Assembly: GCF_004791025.1 (NCBI RefSeq)
Contig: NZ_SRUO01000001.1
Span: forward strand, 663,087-727,086
Length of the DNA stretch: 64,000 nucleotides
From: Mesorhizobium sp. M4B.F.Ca.ET.203.01.1.1
GTDB lineage: Bacteria; Pseudomonadota; Alphaproteobacteria; Rhizobiales; Rhizobiaceae
Reading direction: 5' to 3'
Both the position numbers and the translations under genes were made by a program. Of this stretch, positions 39,541 to 51,240 are shown piece after piece. The first letter of the stretch is position 1. Each line of letters begins with the position of its first letter. The notes beneath the pieces were generated by a model. The model was given only the letters and a program-made list of their open reading frames with translations. It had not been told where the DNA came from and did not search any database.

Positions 39541-41019
39541 TCAGAGCTTGCCGGCGAGATGGCGCGTCAGCGTCTCGCGCGCGCCGTTTGCCCACAAGAC
39601 GTTGAGCGCATGGGCAAAAGCCTCGGCGAAGGCGGCGGAGCGGCCGACATCGCCATAGATGTCCTCCATGGCCAGCCAGGCGCCGGGCGCATCCTTCGCC
39701 GCCCTGGCGGTCGCCTGCAGGCGATCCCAATTCGGATCGTTGGGCTCGATGACGACGCCACTGTCGGTGGTGCCGAAGCAGTAGCGGCACCACAGCGCCG
39801 ATTCCAACGCGAGGCCGGCGACGCCCTTGCCCGCCTTCAGCCGGTCGGCAATGGTCGGGATGATGAATTTCGGCTGCCGGTTGGAGCCGTCGAGGCAGAG
39901 CCGGCGGATGGTGTCGCCGATCTTGGGGTTGGAGAAGCGGCGCTCGATGAGCTGGTAATAGTCCTCCAGAACCGTGTCCGGCACCGGCGGCACGGTCGGG
40001 ATGATCTCGTCGCGTTCCAGCTTGGCGAGGAAGCCGCGCACCAGCGGCTCCTGCATCGCCTCGTGGACGAAGTGGATGTCCATCAGCCCGGCCGGATAGG
40101 CGATTGTGGCATGACCGCCATTGAGGATGCGGATCTTCATCAACTCGTAGGGCGCGACATCGCCGACGAACTGCACGCCGACCTTTTCCAGCGCCGGCCG
40201 TCCGGCGGTGAAATGATCCTCCAGCACCCATTGGCGGAACGGCTCGCAGAACACCGGCCAGTTGTCCTCCAGTCCGAAATCGCTGGCCAGGATGCCGCGC
40301 TCGCGGTCTGTCGTGGCCGGCGTGATGCGGTCGACCATGCCGTTCGGAAAGGCGACGTTGTCCCGTACCCAGTTGGCCAGATCCTCGTCGATCAGCCGCG
40401 CCAGGCCGATGACGCCGTCGGAGGTGACATGGCCGTTATGGGGGATGTTGTCGCAGGACATGACGGTGAACGGCACGATGCCGTCGGCGCGGCGGCGCAC
40501 CAGCCCCGCAAGGATGAGGCCGAATACGGTCTTCGGCTCCGCACCCGGCTGAGCATCGGCGACGATGTCGGGATGGGTCGGGTTGAAGACACCGGAAGCC
40601 GGATCGATGAAATAGCCGCCTTCGGTAATGGTCAGCGAGACGATCCGGATCGCCGGGTCGGCAAGCTGCTCGATGATCGCGGCCGCTTCGCCCGGCATCA
40701 GGAAATCGATCATGGCGCCGGTGACGCGGGCGCTCATATGGCCTTGGTCCTGCTCGACCACCGTGGTCAGCCAGTCCTGTTCCTCGAGCTTGCCGCGGCC
40801 GATCTTCTCGCCGGCGAAGACGCCGGCGCCGATCAGTGCCCAGTCGTGGCCGAGGCCCGCGTTGAACAGGTCGTCGAGATAGGCGGCCTGGTGCGAGCGA
40901 TGAAAATTGCCGACGCCGAAATGCACGATCCCGGCCTTGAGCCTGGCGCGGTCATAGTTCGGACCGGAGACCTTCGGGGGGAGCTTGGCGAGGTTTGAGG
41001 AAGAGAGTTTCACGGTCAT
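39541..41019 (-). CDS. mtlK: Mannitol 2-dehydrogenase (long-chain polyol dehydrogenase)
   Basis: A 492-residue long-chain polyol-specific dehydrogenase that oxidises D-mannitol (and often D-arabinitol or sorbitol) to the ketose with NAD. The N-terminal IVHFGVGNFHRSHQAAYLDDLF is the cofactor-binding start of the family. The catalytic-region consensus VKIRILNGGHATIAYPAGLM follows as MKIRILNGGHATIAYPAGL near residue 295, with SNPKIGDTIRRLCLDGSNRQ near 385. It lies in the smoEFGKS-mtlK order known from rhizobia and Rhodobacter. Confidence 0.95.
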   Translation of the reverse strand: MTVKLSSSNLAKLPPKVSGPNYDRARLKAGIVHFGVGNFHRSHQAAYLDDLFNAGLGHDWALIGAGVFAGEKIGRGKLEEQDWLTTVVEQDQGHMSARVTGAMIDFLMPGEAAAIIEQLADPAIRIVSLTITEGGYFIDPASGVFNPTHPDIVADAQPGAEPKTVFGLILAGLVRRRADGIVPFTVMSCDNIPHNGHVTSDGVIGLARLIDEDLANWVRDNVAFPNGMVDRITPATTDRERGILASDFGLEDNWPVFCEPFRQWVLEDHFTAGRPALEKVGVQFVGDVAPYELMKIRILNGGHATIAYPAGLMDIHFVHEAMQEPLVRGFLAKLERDEIIPTVPPVPDTVLEDYYQLIERRFSNPKIGDTIRRLCLDGSNRQPKFIIPTIADRLKAGKGVAGLALESALWCRYCFGTTDSGVVIEPNDPNWDRLQATARAAKDAPGAWLAMEDIYGDVGRSAAFAEAFAHALNVLWANGARETLTRHLAGKL

Positions 41020-41055
41020 CTGCTTTTACCCTTTGGCCGATACATGGCCTGACAA

Positions 41056-41168
41056 TTCTCCCAACCCTCGGGAGAAGGAGCGGCAGCGAGGGGCGGCATT
41101 TGCCTGCCAGCATTCATGCCGCCCCCGCATGCCCCGGCGGCAGCCTCTCCCCGGAGGAAGGGAGAGGC
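41056..41168. repeat. Two hairpins between mtlK and smoS
   Basis: The 172-base gap holds TTCTCCC...GGGAGAA at 41056-41076 and GCCTCTCC...GGAGAGGC at 41143-41168. Both resemble the dispersed CTCTCCC/GGGAGAG palindromes seen near 19 kb and 49.6 kb. No gene is seen. Confidence 0.6.
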
Positions 41169-41192
41169 GCCTTTCCCCTCAACTCATCCCCG

Positions 41193-41959
41193 TCAACTCA
41201 TCCATTGGCCGCCGTCGACATTGTAGGTCTGGGCGACAATGTATTCGGCCTCGTCGCTGGCCAGGAACACGGCCATGCCGGCGAGGTCTTCCGGCTTGCC
41301 CATGCGCCCGTAGGGTACGCCCTCGCCGACCAGCCGCTTCTTCTCGCCCTTCGGCCGGTTCTCGTATCTGGCGAACAGCGCATCGACGTGGTCCCACATG
41401 TCGCTGTCGACGACGCCGGGAGCGATGCCGTTGACGTTGATGCGGTGCTTGATCAGATCGAGCCCAGCCGACTGGGTGAGCGAGATAACGGCGGCCTTGG
41501 TGGCGCAGTAGACGGCGACCAGCGGCTCGCCGCGCCGGCCGGCCTGGCTTGCCATGTTGATGATCCGGCCGCCCTTGCCCCTGGCGATCATCGAACGGGC
41601 AGCCGCCTGCAGCATGAACAGCGTGCCGGCGACGTTGACCGAAAACAGCTTGTCGTAGCTCGCCCTGGTTATCTCGACGATCGGCGCGAGGTCGAAGATG
41701 GCGGCGTTGTTGATCAATATGTCGAGGCCGCCGGTCCTGGTCTCCACTGCTTTCACCGCCGCCTCGATGGAGGCCTGATCGGTGACGTCCAGCTTGACGG
41801 CGTAGGCCTTGTCGCCGATAGCGGCCGCCGTCTTTTCGGCCGCCGCCAGATCGATGTCGGCAACCGCCACTGTCGCACCCTCGCGCGCGTAGGCTTCGGC
41901 GAACGCCCTGCCGATGCCGCGCGCCGACCCGGTGATCAGCGCCGATTTGCCTTTGAGCC

Positions 41960-41963
<4 letters not shown>
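41193..41963 (-). CDS. smoS: Sorbitol dehydrogenase, short-chain type
   Basis: A 256-residue short-chain dehydrogenase, the exact length of SmoS. It has the cofactor loop [20 protein letters not shown] near residue 12, acidic ADIDLA favouring NAD, the NNAA motif, and the catalytic YCATK. SmoS oxidises sorbitol to fructose and galactitol to tagatose. The ATG overlaps the smoK stop (ATGA). The cytoplasmic product feeds the fructose or ketose kinases. Confidence 0.92.
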
Positions 41964-42964
<1,001 letters not shown>

Positions 42965-43016
42965 GGTTTCCTCCCCGAGGGATTATTGTCCGTCGTCCGC
43001 CGCTTGCGGCGCCCTA

Positions 43017-43841
43017 CTACTTCACCGCGCCGAATGTCAGGCCGCGCACCAGCTGCTTCTGGCTGAACCAGCCCATGATCAGGATCGGCGCGATGGCCAG
43101 CGTCGAGGCCGCCGACAGCTTGGCCCAGAACAGGCCTTGCGGGCTGGAGAAGGAGCTGATGAAGGCGGTCAGCGGCGCCGCCTCGGTGGTGGTCAACCGG
43201 ATCGTCCAGAAGGCTTCGTTCCAGGCCAGGATGATGTTCAAGAGCATGGTCGAGGCAATGCCCGGCACCGCCATCGGGGTGAGCACATAGACGATCTCGT
43301 TCCACAGCGAGGCGCCGTCCATGCGCGCAGCCTCCAGGATCTCGCCCGGGATCTCGCGGAAATAGGTGTAGAGCATCCACACCACGATCGGCAGGTTGAT
43401 CAGCATCAGCATGACCATCAGACCGACGCGGCTGTCGAGCAAGCCGGTGTCGCGGAAGATCAGGTAGATCGGGAACAGCACCGCGACCGCCGGCATCATC
43501 TTGGTGGACAGCATCCACATCAGGATGTCCTTGGTGCGCTTGGTCGGCGAGAAGGCCATCGACCAGGCCGCCGGGATGGCGATGATGAGCGCCAGGATGG
43601 TCGAGCCAACCGACAGGATCACCGAATTCAGGAAGAACTTGAAATAACCGCTCTGCGCCTGGACCTCGGAATAGCTCTCGAACGTCCCCGAAGGGATCAG
43701 GGCGAAGCCCTGGATCGCCTCCTGCTCCGATTTGAACGAAGTGATGATCGTGTAGAGGATCGGGAAGAAGATCAGCAGGGCGACGATCCAGGCCGCCACC
43801 GTGGCGATCGTCTTGTGCTGGGTGGTGACTGCGCGTGCCAT
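43017..43841 (-). CDS. smoG: Sorbitol/mannitol ABC transporter permease SmoG
   Basis: A 274-residue permease with the EAA loop PGEILEAARMDGASLWNEIVYVLTPMA and AWNEAFWTIRLTTTEAAPLTAFI near the C-terminus, matching SmoG/MalG proteins. It starts 11 bases after smoF and ends 52 bases before smoK. Confidence 0.94.
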   Translation of the reverse strand: MARAVTTQHKTIATVAAWIVALLIFFPILYTIITSFKSEQEAIQGFALIPSGTFESYSEVQAQSGYFKFFLNSVILSVGSTILALIIAIPAAWSMAFSPTKRTKDILMWMLSTKMMPAVAVLFPIYLIFRDTGLLDSRVGLMVMLMLINLPIVVWMLYTYFREIPGEILEAARMDGASLWNEIVYVLTPMAVPGIASTMLLNIILAWNEAFWTIRLTTTEAAPLTAFISSFSSPQGLFWAKLSAASTLAIAPILIMGWFSQKQLVRGLTFGAVK

Positions 43842-43852
43842 CTTATCCTCCC

Positions 43853-44725
43853 TTACTTATCGAGGTTCTTGCCGACTGCGCGCATGGCGAAGAAGGCGAC
43901 GATGTTGGCGAGAATGACGGCGATCACGCCACCGGCGGACGCCTGGCCGATTTTGAATTCGAGCAGCGCCTTCTGATAGACGAGGAAGGGCAGGTTGGTG
44001 GAGGCGTAGCCGGGGCCGCCATTGGTGGTGACCAGGATCTCGGCGTAGACCGAGAGCAGGAAGATCGTCTGGATCAGGATGACGACGGTGATGGCGCGCG
44101 ACATGTGCGGCAGCGTCAGATAGATGAAGCGGCTGAGGAAGCCGGCGCCGTCCATCTCGGCCGCCTCCTTCTGCTCGCCGTCGAGCGACTGCAGCGAGGT
44201 CAACAGGATCAGCGTGGCGAAGGGCAGCCACTGCCAGGCGACGATGATGATGACGGCGGTCAGCGGATGCTGGCCGAACCAGTCGATCGGCTGGCCGCCG
44301 AAGAAGCGCGCAATATCGGCGAAGACGCCGTATTGCGGGTGCATAATCATGTTCTTCCAGACCAGCGCCGCTACCGGCGGCATGACGAAGAACGGCGAGA
44401 TGACGAGGATGCGGACGATGCCTTGTCCCCACATCGGCTGGTCGATGAGCATCGCCAGGAGGATGCCGCCGACCACCGTGATCACCAGCACGCTGACGAC
44501 GATGGTCAGCGTGTTGAGAATGGCCGCAAAGAATGCCGGGTTGGAGTAGAACAGCTTGTAGTTGGAGAACCAGACAAAACCGTCGCGGATCGGGTTCAGC
44601 GGATTGTATTGCAGGAACGAGAACCAGAGCGTGAAGGCAAGCGGCACGATCATCCAGACGAACAGTAGGATCACCGATGGCGCCATCATGAAGCGGGCAA
44701 GCGAACGGGTCTGCTGAGTAGCCAT
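43853..44725 (-). CDS. smoF: Sorbitol/mannitol ABC transporter permease SmoF
   Basis: A 290-residue permease beginning MATQQTRSLARFMMAPSVILLF, with the EAA-type loop GEQKEAAEMDGAGFLSRFIYLTLPHM. ATG at 44725 has GGAGGG eight bases upstream. A GTG nine bases earlier is too close to that site. It forms the channel with SmoG. Confidence 0.93.
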   Translation of the reverse strand: MATQQTRSLARFMMAPSVILLFVWMIVPLAFTLWFSFLQYNPLNPIRDGFVWFSNYKLFYSNPAFFAAILNTLTIVVSVLVITVVGGILLAMLIDQPMWGQGIVRILVISPFFVMPPVAALVWKNMIMHPQYGVFADIARFFGGQPIDWFGQHPLTAVIIIVAWQWLPFATLILLTSLQSLDGEQKEAAEMDGAGFLSRFIYLTLPHMSRAITVVILIQTIFLLSVYAEILVTTNGGPGYASTNLPFLVYQKALLEFKIGQASAGGVIAVILANIVAFFAMRAVGKNLDK

Positions 44726-44765
44726 GACGGTCACCCTCCAAATGTCAGCCGGATTTTAGAGTTGT

Positions 44766-44818
44766 TTCACAATTTCCGAGATTGTGAAGGTGGCCGCCCG
44801 ACTGGGATTCGGGCGGCC
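44766..44818 (-). other. Two stem-loops between smoE and smoF
   Basis: TTCACAAT/ATTGTGAA (8 pairs, 44766-44788) and GGCCGCCCGA/TCGGGCGGCC (10 perfect pairs, 44792-44818), each with a 7-base loop, fill the gap after the smoE stop. No T-run follows on the minus strand, so message protection or partial attenuation after the binding-protein gene is likely. Confidence 0.8.
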
Positions 44819-44864
44819 AATGCCGGTCATGATGCGCTACCGGCGTTCGGCACCGGGAGGAGCC

Positions 44865-46175
<1,311 letters not shown>

Positions 46176-46216
46176 CAAATTCCTCCCATAAACCAAGTGA
46201 GCATTTGCCTTGGCTG

Positions 46217-46250
46217 TGAGCAATTACTCATCTGGTGTGAATTATGTCAA
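46217..46250 (-). promoter_or_regulatory. smoE promoter with operator over the -10
   Basis: On the minus strand TTGACA (46245-46250) is 17 bases from GTAATT (46222-46227). The -10 lies inside TGAGTAATTGCTCA, an inverted repeat at 46217-46230. The half-site AATTGC also occurs in the SorC gene's control region, so repression by that regulator is plausible. Confidence 0.55.
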
Positions 46251-46370
46251 GCCGGATTCGATGCTGCAGCGCAGCACAAGTGACCCCTGCGCCGACACGC
46301 AAAAGCGCACGGTCGGATGGCATGAAGAGGCGCCGGCGGGGTTGGCCAGGGACGGGTTTTGGCGATCAGC

Positions 46371-47279
46371 CTATTGGCAGGCGATCTCGGCCAGGATCCA
46401 GTCGCGGAAGGCGCGGATCTTCGGCACGTTGCGGCGCGCCGTCGGATAGACCAGCCAATAGGCATGGCCATCGTCGCCGACCAGATCGAAAGGCTGGATC
46501 AGGCGGCCGTCGGCGAGCTCCGCCTTGAACAGCGCCCTGGTCACGATCGCCACGCCCTGGCCGGCGATCGCGGCATTGGCCTCATAGGCCTGGGCGCCCA
46601 TGCTGGTGTTGGGGCGCCTGGCCAGTTCCTCGACCGGCAGGCCGGCGGCGGTGAACCAGTCCCGCCACCAGATGTCGCCGGGATCGAGGATCGGCAGGCG
46701 CAGGAGATCGGCCGGCTCCCTGACGCCGCCGATGCTGGCGGCAAGCTCCGGGCTGAGCACAGGGGTGAAATCGGCATTGAACAGCCTGTGCACCTCGACG
46801 CCCGGCCAGGTGCCGCCGCCCGAGCGGATGGCGATGTCGATGTCCTCGCGGGCGAAGTCGACCAGGCGGTTCGAGGTGTCGAGGCGGACGGCGAGCGAGG
46901 GATGCGCGACCTGGAAGGAGCCGAGATGCCGGGCAAGCCAGTTGGAAGCAAAGGTGAGCAGCGTCGAGACGCAGAGCACGCCGTCGGCGCCGCCGCGGGC
47001 CGCGGCATAGGCGCCGCTCAACAGGGCGAAGGCCTCGCTGACCGCCGGCGCCAGGCGCTGACCGGCTTCGGTCAGCACGATCTGCTTGGGCTTGCGCAGG
47101 AACAGCGGCGAGCCGACGCGCTCCTCGAGCAGCTTGATCTGGTAGCTCGCCGCGGCTTGCGTCATGCCGAGCTCGGTTGCCGCCTTGGTGAAGGAGAGAT
47201 GCCGCGCCACCGCCTCGAAGACCCGGATCGCGGCGAGCGGCGGGAGCTGGGCGAGCTGCCGTGAGCTGAGTTCGGGCAT
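46371..47279 (-). CDS. LysR-family regulator (GcvA-like)
   Basis: A 302-residue LysR protein with the helix-turn-helix RVFEAVARHLSFTKAATELGMTQAAASYQIKLLEERVG and a standard effector domain (FAREDIDIAIRSGGGTWPGVEVHRL). It sits between smoE and a divergent small DUF1127 gene. Whether it controls either cannot be decided from the sequence. The start begins MPELSSRQLAQLPPLAAI. Confidence 0.92.
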   Translation of the reverse strand: MPELSSRQLAQLPPLAAIRVFEAVARHLSFTKAATELGMTQAAASYQIKLLEERVGSPLFLRKPKQIVLTEAGQRLAPAVSEAFALLSGAYAAARGGADGVLCVSTLLTFASNWLARHLGSFQVAHPSLAVRLDTSNRLVDFAREDIDIAIRSGGGTWPGVEVHRLFNADFTPVLSPELAASIGGVREPADLLRLPILDPGDIWWRDWFTAAGLPVEELARRPNTSMGAQAYEANAAIAGQGVAIVTRALFKAELADGRLIQPFDLVGDDGHAYWLVYPTARRNVPKIRAFRDWILAEIACQ

Positions 47280-47386
47280 AAGGGCTCCTTATGGGCCGTG
47301 ATCGACGTTTGATTGGTCGCAGCGGCCGATCGGACCGATATCTGGGGTCGACGACACCTCTCGTCCAGACATAGCGAAGGCTGACG

Positions 47387-47575
47387 ATGATGACCACGGT
47401 ACAGGAAAAACTGCTTCTCGTTCCAGGCCAGGCTTGGTTTTCATGGCTTGCGCGTGGATTTGCGCACCATCGGGCGAAGCGGCGGGCCTATCTCGACATC
47501 AGGGAGCTGTCACCGCACCTGCAGCGCGACATGGGCTTGCTGGACGGCAACGGCAATTTCGATCCCTACAATTAG
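47387..47575 (+). CDS. DUF1127 small protein
   Basis: A 62-residue basic protein with the DUF1127 core RRAYLDIRELSPHLQRDMGLLDG near the C-terminus. Arginine-rich DUF1127 proteins in alphaproteobacteria have been linked to RNA binding and nutrient or phosphate responses. It is divergent from the LysR gene, 107 bases away, which may regulate it. The start may be the second Met. Confidence 0.8.
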   Translation: MMTTVQEKLLLVPGQAWFSWLARGFAHHRAKRRAYLDIRELSPHLQRDMGLLDGNGNFDPYN

Positions 47576-47649
47576 GCCCTGCTGATTTTATCGGAGATCG
47601 GAGCGCCTGCTGGCTTGGCGCATGAACGGCTCCGAACCCGAGGCGCAGA

Positions 47650-48606
47650 TCATACGCCAAGCAAGGCTGTCGCGGTTCGCTCGTCGGTGATGAGGCCGTT
47701 GACCAGACGCCGGTTCACGGCGGCGAGGATGCCGGGCAATTTGCGCTCGCCCATGGCGAGCGCAATGACCAGCGACCTTTCGCGCGACGGCAACGCCGCC
47801 GAAGAGACGCGGTCATTGGTGATGCCGTCGATCATGCGGCCCTCGCGGTCGAACACCCAGCCGACGATCTCGGCGATGCCGCCGGCTTTCTGCAGCGACT
47901 TCAACTCGCCCTCGGAAATGAAGCCGTCCTCGTAGAGCGGGGCCTTGGGGCCGAGATCACCGATGCCGACGAAGGTAACGTCGGCTTCCGCCGCCAGTGC
48001 CAGCGTCGGCTGGATCATCGGCTGGCTGAGCAGCATGTCGCGCTCTTCCGGCGAGGAGGCGATGACCGGCAGCGGCATCGGGAAGGAGCGCGCCTTGACC
48101 CTGTCGGCCATGGTGAAGATGACGTTGTAGAAGGCGGCGGAGCCGTCCGGCGAGATGTTGCCGGTCAACGACACCACCTTGTGCTGCGGGCATTCCATCG
48201 GCGGCAGTTGCTCGATCGCCGCCTTCAGCGTGCGCCCGGTGCCGATCGCCATGACCAGGGGTTCCGGGGAACGCAGCCGCCGCTCGATTTCCGCAGCCGC
48301 CGCCTCGGCGACGCCGATCGTCGTCGAGGACGAGGTGGGATCGCTCGGCACCACTTCGACCAGATCGAGCGCGAAGCGCGATTTGAGCCGCGCTGCCAGG
48401 TCGAGGCAATTGGCGATCGGATGGTCGACACGCACCTTGATCAGCCCTTCCGAGACCGCCAGCGACACCAGCCGCTGCGCTGTCTGGCGGGAAATGCCAA
48501 GCGTCAAGGCGATCTGGTCCTGCGTGTTGCCGGCAACATAATACAGCCAGCCGGCGCGCGCCGCGTCGTCCAACCGGTTGCTGCCGCTGTCCTGCCGCGA
48601 ATTCAC
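47650..48606 (-). CDS. SorC-family sugar-binding transcriptional regulator
   Basis: A 318-residue SorC/DeoR-like regulator. The N-terminal helix-turn-helix is AGWLYYVAGNTQDQIALTLGISRQTAQRLVSLA. The large C-terminal sugar-phosphate-sensing domain has IGTGRTLKAAIEQLP, VSLTGNISPDGSA and GIGDLGPKAPLYEDGFIS. GTG at 48606 is the start because GGGAGGC lies directly before it. In rhizobia such a regulator accompanies smo operons, so it may control smoE (whose promoter shares AATTGC) and the HAD gene diverging from it. Confidence 0.93.
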   Translation of the reverse strand: MNSRQDSGSNRLDDAARAGWLYYVAGNTQDQIALTLGISRQTAQRLVSLAVSEGLIKVRVDHPIANCLDLAARLKSRFALDLVEVVPSDPTSSSTTIGVAEAAAAEIERRLRSPEPLVMAIGTGRTLKAAIEQLPPMECPQHKVVSLTGNISPDGSAAFYNVIFTMADRVKARSFPMPLPVIASSPEERDMLLSQPMIQPTLALAAEADVTFVGIGDLGPKAPLYEDGFISEGELKSLQKAGGIAEIVGWVFDREGRMIDGITNDRVSSAALPSRERSLVIALAMGERKLPGILAAVNRRLVNGLITDERTATALLGV

Positions 48607-48670
48607 TTCTGCCTCCCAAACCCGCCCAACAGTGCGCGGGACCACTAGCTTACAGGGAATGTGCCAACGC

Positions 48671-48698
48671 GCAATTGTCTATCGGCAGGGCAATTGCC
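48671..48698. promoter_or_regulatory. Paired GCAATTG sites, candidate SorC operator
   Basis: GCAATTG occurs at 48671-48677 and 48690-48696, 19 bases apart, on one DNA face. The second lies in the perfect palindrome GGCAATTGCC. The pair is between the divergent SorC and HAD genes. Confidence 0.5.
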
Positions 48699-48804
48699 TG
48701 CACTTGCGATGTGACCTGGAGTGGGGACGGCGGCAAAGGAAGGCCTGCTTGACGGTTTATCTCGGCCCGCAAACCGATTAAGGGGATCGGCAAAGGAGCC
48801 TTGC

Positions 48805-49437
48805 ATGACGCCGAAAGCGGTTTTCTGGGATATGGACGGGACGCTGGTCGACAGCGAGCCGTTGCACGAGGCGGCCCTGGTGGCGGCGCTGCGCAGCGTC
48901 GGCATCGCGCCGCCGACCAATCTGCATGAGCGGGTGCTGGGCGTCGCCGCATGGCCGGTCTACGAAATGCTGCGCGCCGAATTCGGGCTCGACCTGCCGT
49001 TCGACGACTGGATCGTGCGCAAATACGATCACTACCTGCCGCTGGCCGAGACGCTGAAGCCGCGCCCGGGCGCGATCGAGATCTTCAACGAATTGCGCGA
49101 ACGCGGTGTCGAGCAAGCGGTTGTCTCCAATTCCGACCGGCTGATCGTCGACGCCAATCTGCGCGCCGTGGGCCTGATCTACCCCGGTATGAAGACGATC
49201 AGCCGCAACGACGTGCGCGAAGGCAAGCCCTATCCCGAGCCGTTCCTGCGCGCCGCTCATCTGGCCGAGGTCGATCCGGCGCAATCCGTCGCGGTCGACG
49301 ACAGCCTGACCGGCGCCATGGCCGGCCTTGCGGCGGGGATGCGCACGATGTTCTGGCCGGAAGCGCCGATGGCTGGGCCGCCGGGGGCCGTGGTGATCAA
49401 CAGCGCTGATGAATTGCGGGCGCAATTGGGGCTCTAA
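48805..49437 (+). CDS. HAD-family phosphatase (sugar-phosphatase-like)
   Basis: A 210-residue haloacid dehalogenase hydrolase with motif I FWDMDGTLVDSEPLHEAAL at residues 7-25, motif II VVSNSDRLI near 116, Lys in REGKPYPEPFL near 145, and motif III AVDDSLTGAMAG near 168. ATG at 48805 has AAGGAG. It diverges from the SorC regulator and is probably coregulated with polyol use; the substrate may be a phosphorylated sugar. Confidence 0.92.
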   Translation: MTPKAVFWDMDGTLVDSEPLHEAALVAALRSVGIAPPTNLHERVLGVAAWPVYEMLRAEFGLDLPFDDWIVRKYDHYLPLAETLKPRPGAIEIFNELRERGVEQAVVSNSDRLIVDANLRAVGLIYPGMKTISRNDVREGKPYPEPFLRAAHLAEVDPAQSVAVDDSLTGAMAGLAAGMRTMFWPEAPMAGPPGAVVINSADELRAQLGL

Positions 49438-49773
49438 GCGAACTCGTAAGCGTCGGCGCCGTCATCCTAAGCGGCTGGTCATTGGCGATACCGTGTAGCT
49501 TGGCGCATGGATTGTCTAATGTAGCGCTGGTCGACCCCCACTCCGTCTCGGCTTCGCCGAGCCACCTCTCCCCCGATCGACGGGGTAGAGGAAAGGCACC
49601 AAGCTTTTTGCCGTCAACGCTCCCTTCCTTTCCCTCCGGAGGGGGAAAGGTGGCGCTGCGAAGCAGCGACGGATTGGGGGAACCACGTGGCGATCAAGCC
49701 TCGGCCTGATCAGTCACGCCAGTCACAGAAGATGTGTGCATGGCGTATGCGTGATGGGGAGAAGGAAGAGGCC
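49438..49773. repeat. Intergenic repeats after the HAD gene
   Basis: This 336-base gap has no supported gene. At 49529-49595 is an inverse copy of the module at 19031-19092 (GGTCGACCCCCACTCCGTC to CCCCCGATCGACGGGG). At 49627-49650 CCTTTCCCTCCGG/GAGGGGGAAAGG forms a hairpin followed by TGGCGCTGCGAAGCAGCGAC, related to 19161-19210. Confidence 0.75.
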
Positions 49774-50541
49774 TCAGTTCCGGTAGGCCGGTTCCTGCTC
49801 GTCGAGGATCGCCTTCAGCTCGGCGAGATGGCGTTCGGCCTGGCCCGGATAGTTGTTGGCTTCAGCCGCGGTCTTTTCGGCGATGGCGTCGGACAGGGTG
49901 CGCAGCGGACGGCCGGTCCATAGCGCCTTGATGTATGTCTCGGCGGCGCGCTCGAAATAGAACATGCGGTTGAAGGTGTCGGCGGCAGTGTCGCCGATGA
50001 CCAGCACGCCATGATTGCCCATGACCATGACCTTCACCTTGGGATCGGTCAGAAGCTGCGAGCAGCGCTCGCCCTCCTCCTCGAAGGCCAGCCCGCCATA
50101 ATGGGCGTCGACGACATGACGGTTGAAGAAGGTGGCCGAGTTCTGGTCGATCGGCGGCAGGCGAGAGTCGGCCAGCGAGGCGAGCACGGTGGCGTGAATC
50201 GAGTGCACATGCATGACGCAGCGCGCATGCGGCACGTTGCGATGGATGGCGCCATGCAGGCCCCAGGCCGTCGGGTCCGGCGCATTGGGGCCGGAGAGCG
50301 TAGCGGGATCGTTGGCGTCGATCAGCAGCAGGTCGCTCGCCTTGATACGCGAGAAATGCACCTGGTTGGGGTTCATCAGGAATCTGGTGCCGTCGTCGTT
50401 GACGGCTAGCGAGAAATGATTGGCCACCGCCTCATGCATGTTGAGCCGCGCCGTCCAGCGGAAGGCGCAGGCGAGGTCGACGCGCTCCGCGTAGAAGGGC
50501 AGGTTGCTCAGCGGTTCCTTCTGCAGGCGGGCGATGCTCAT
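49774..50541 (-). CDS. Class II aldolase/adducin family protein
   Basis: A 255-residue class II aldolase-fold protein. The zinc-binding histidines are seen in MHVHSIHATVLASL near residue 115 and in MGNHGVLVIG near residue 186, and the N-terminal RLNMHEAVANHFSLAV is the family start. Members cleave or epimerise phosphosugars or decarboxylate; the substrate here is unknown. ATG at 50541 follows GGAGGATT. It lies just downstream of ureG on the same strand, 66 bases away, but has no known urease role. Confidence 0.88.
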   Translation of the reverse strand: MSIARLQKEPLSNLPFYAERVDLACAFRWTARLNMHEAVANHFSLAVNDDGTRFLMNPNQVHFSRIKASDLLLIDANDPATLSGPNAPDPTAWGLHGAIHRNVPHARCVMHVHSIHATVLASLADSRLPPIDQNSATFFNRHVVDAHYGGLAFEEEGERCSQLLTDPKVKVMVMGNHGVLVIGDTAADTFNRMFYFERAAETYIKALWTGRPLRTLSDAIAEKTAAEANNYPGQAERHLAELKAILDEQEPAYRN

Positions 50542-50607
50542 CGAAAATCCTCCGGTTTTGGCGACAATGCCGCGCTGAAGGCCAGCCAGCAACGGCAAAC
50601 TCGTGGG

Positions 50608-51240
50608 TCAGGCCGCCGGGCGCGCCGACTGCAACCCGCCATGCTCGACGATGAACTCGATCACCTCCTTGAGGCCCTTGCCGCGCGACAGGTCGGTGAA
50701 GCCGAACGGCCGCTTGCCGCGCATGCGGGCGGCGTCGCTCTCCATGATTTCGAGGTTGACGTTCACATAGGGCGCCAGATCGCTCTTGTTGATGATGAGG
50801 AAATCGGAGCGGGTGATGGCCGGCCCGCCCTTCCTCGGGATCTCCTCGCCCTGGCAGACCGAGATGACATAGAGCGTGAGGTCGGCGAGGTCGGGCGAGA
50901 AGGTGGCGGCAAGATTGTCGCCGCCGGATTCGATGAAGATGACGTCGAGGTCCGGAAATTTGCGGTTCAGTTCGGCGATCGCCTGCAGATTGATCGAGGC
51001 GTCCTCGCGGATGGCGGTGTGTGGGCACCCCCCCGTCTCGACGCCGACGATGCGCTCCTCCGGCAGCGCCTGCAGGCGGGCCAGCATCATGGCGTCTTCC
51101 CTGGTGTAGATGTCGTTGGTGACGACGGCAATGGAGAAGTCGTCGCGCAGCGCCTTGCAAAGCTTTTCGGTGAGCGTCGTCTTGCCGGAGCCGACGGGAC
51201 CGCCGATGCCGATGCGAAGGGGGCCATTGGCCTGGGTCAT
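50608..51240 (-). CDS. ureG: Urease accessory GTPase UreG
   Basis: UreG, 210 residues, is the SIMIBI GTPase that drives nickel delivery to urease. It has the P-loop [11 protein letters not shown] near residue 14, the metal motif [15 protein letters not shown] near 72, [19 protein letters not shown] near 104, and the base-recognition INKSDLAP near 152. ATG at 51240 overlaps the DUF3995 gene stop (ATGA). It is the last urease gene of the operon. Confidence 0.97.
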   Translation of the reverse strand: MTQANGPLRIGIGGPVGSGKTTLTEKLCKALRDDFSIAVVTNDIYTREDAMMLARLQALPEERIVGVETGGCPHTAIREDASINLQAIAELNRKFPDLDVIFIESGGDNLAATFSPDLADLTLYVISVCQGEEIPRKGGPAITRSDFLIINKSDLAPYVNVNLEIMESDAARMRGKRPFGFTDLSRGKGLKEVIEFIVEHGGLQSARPAA

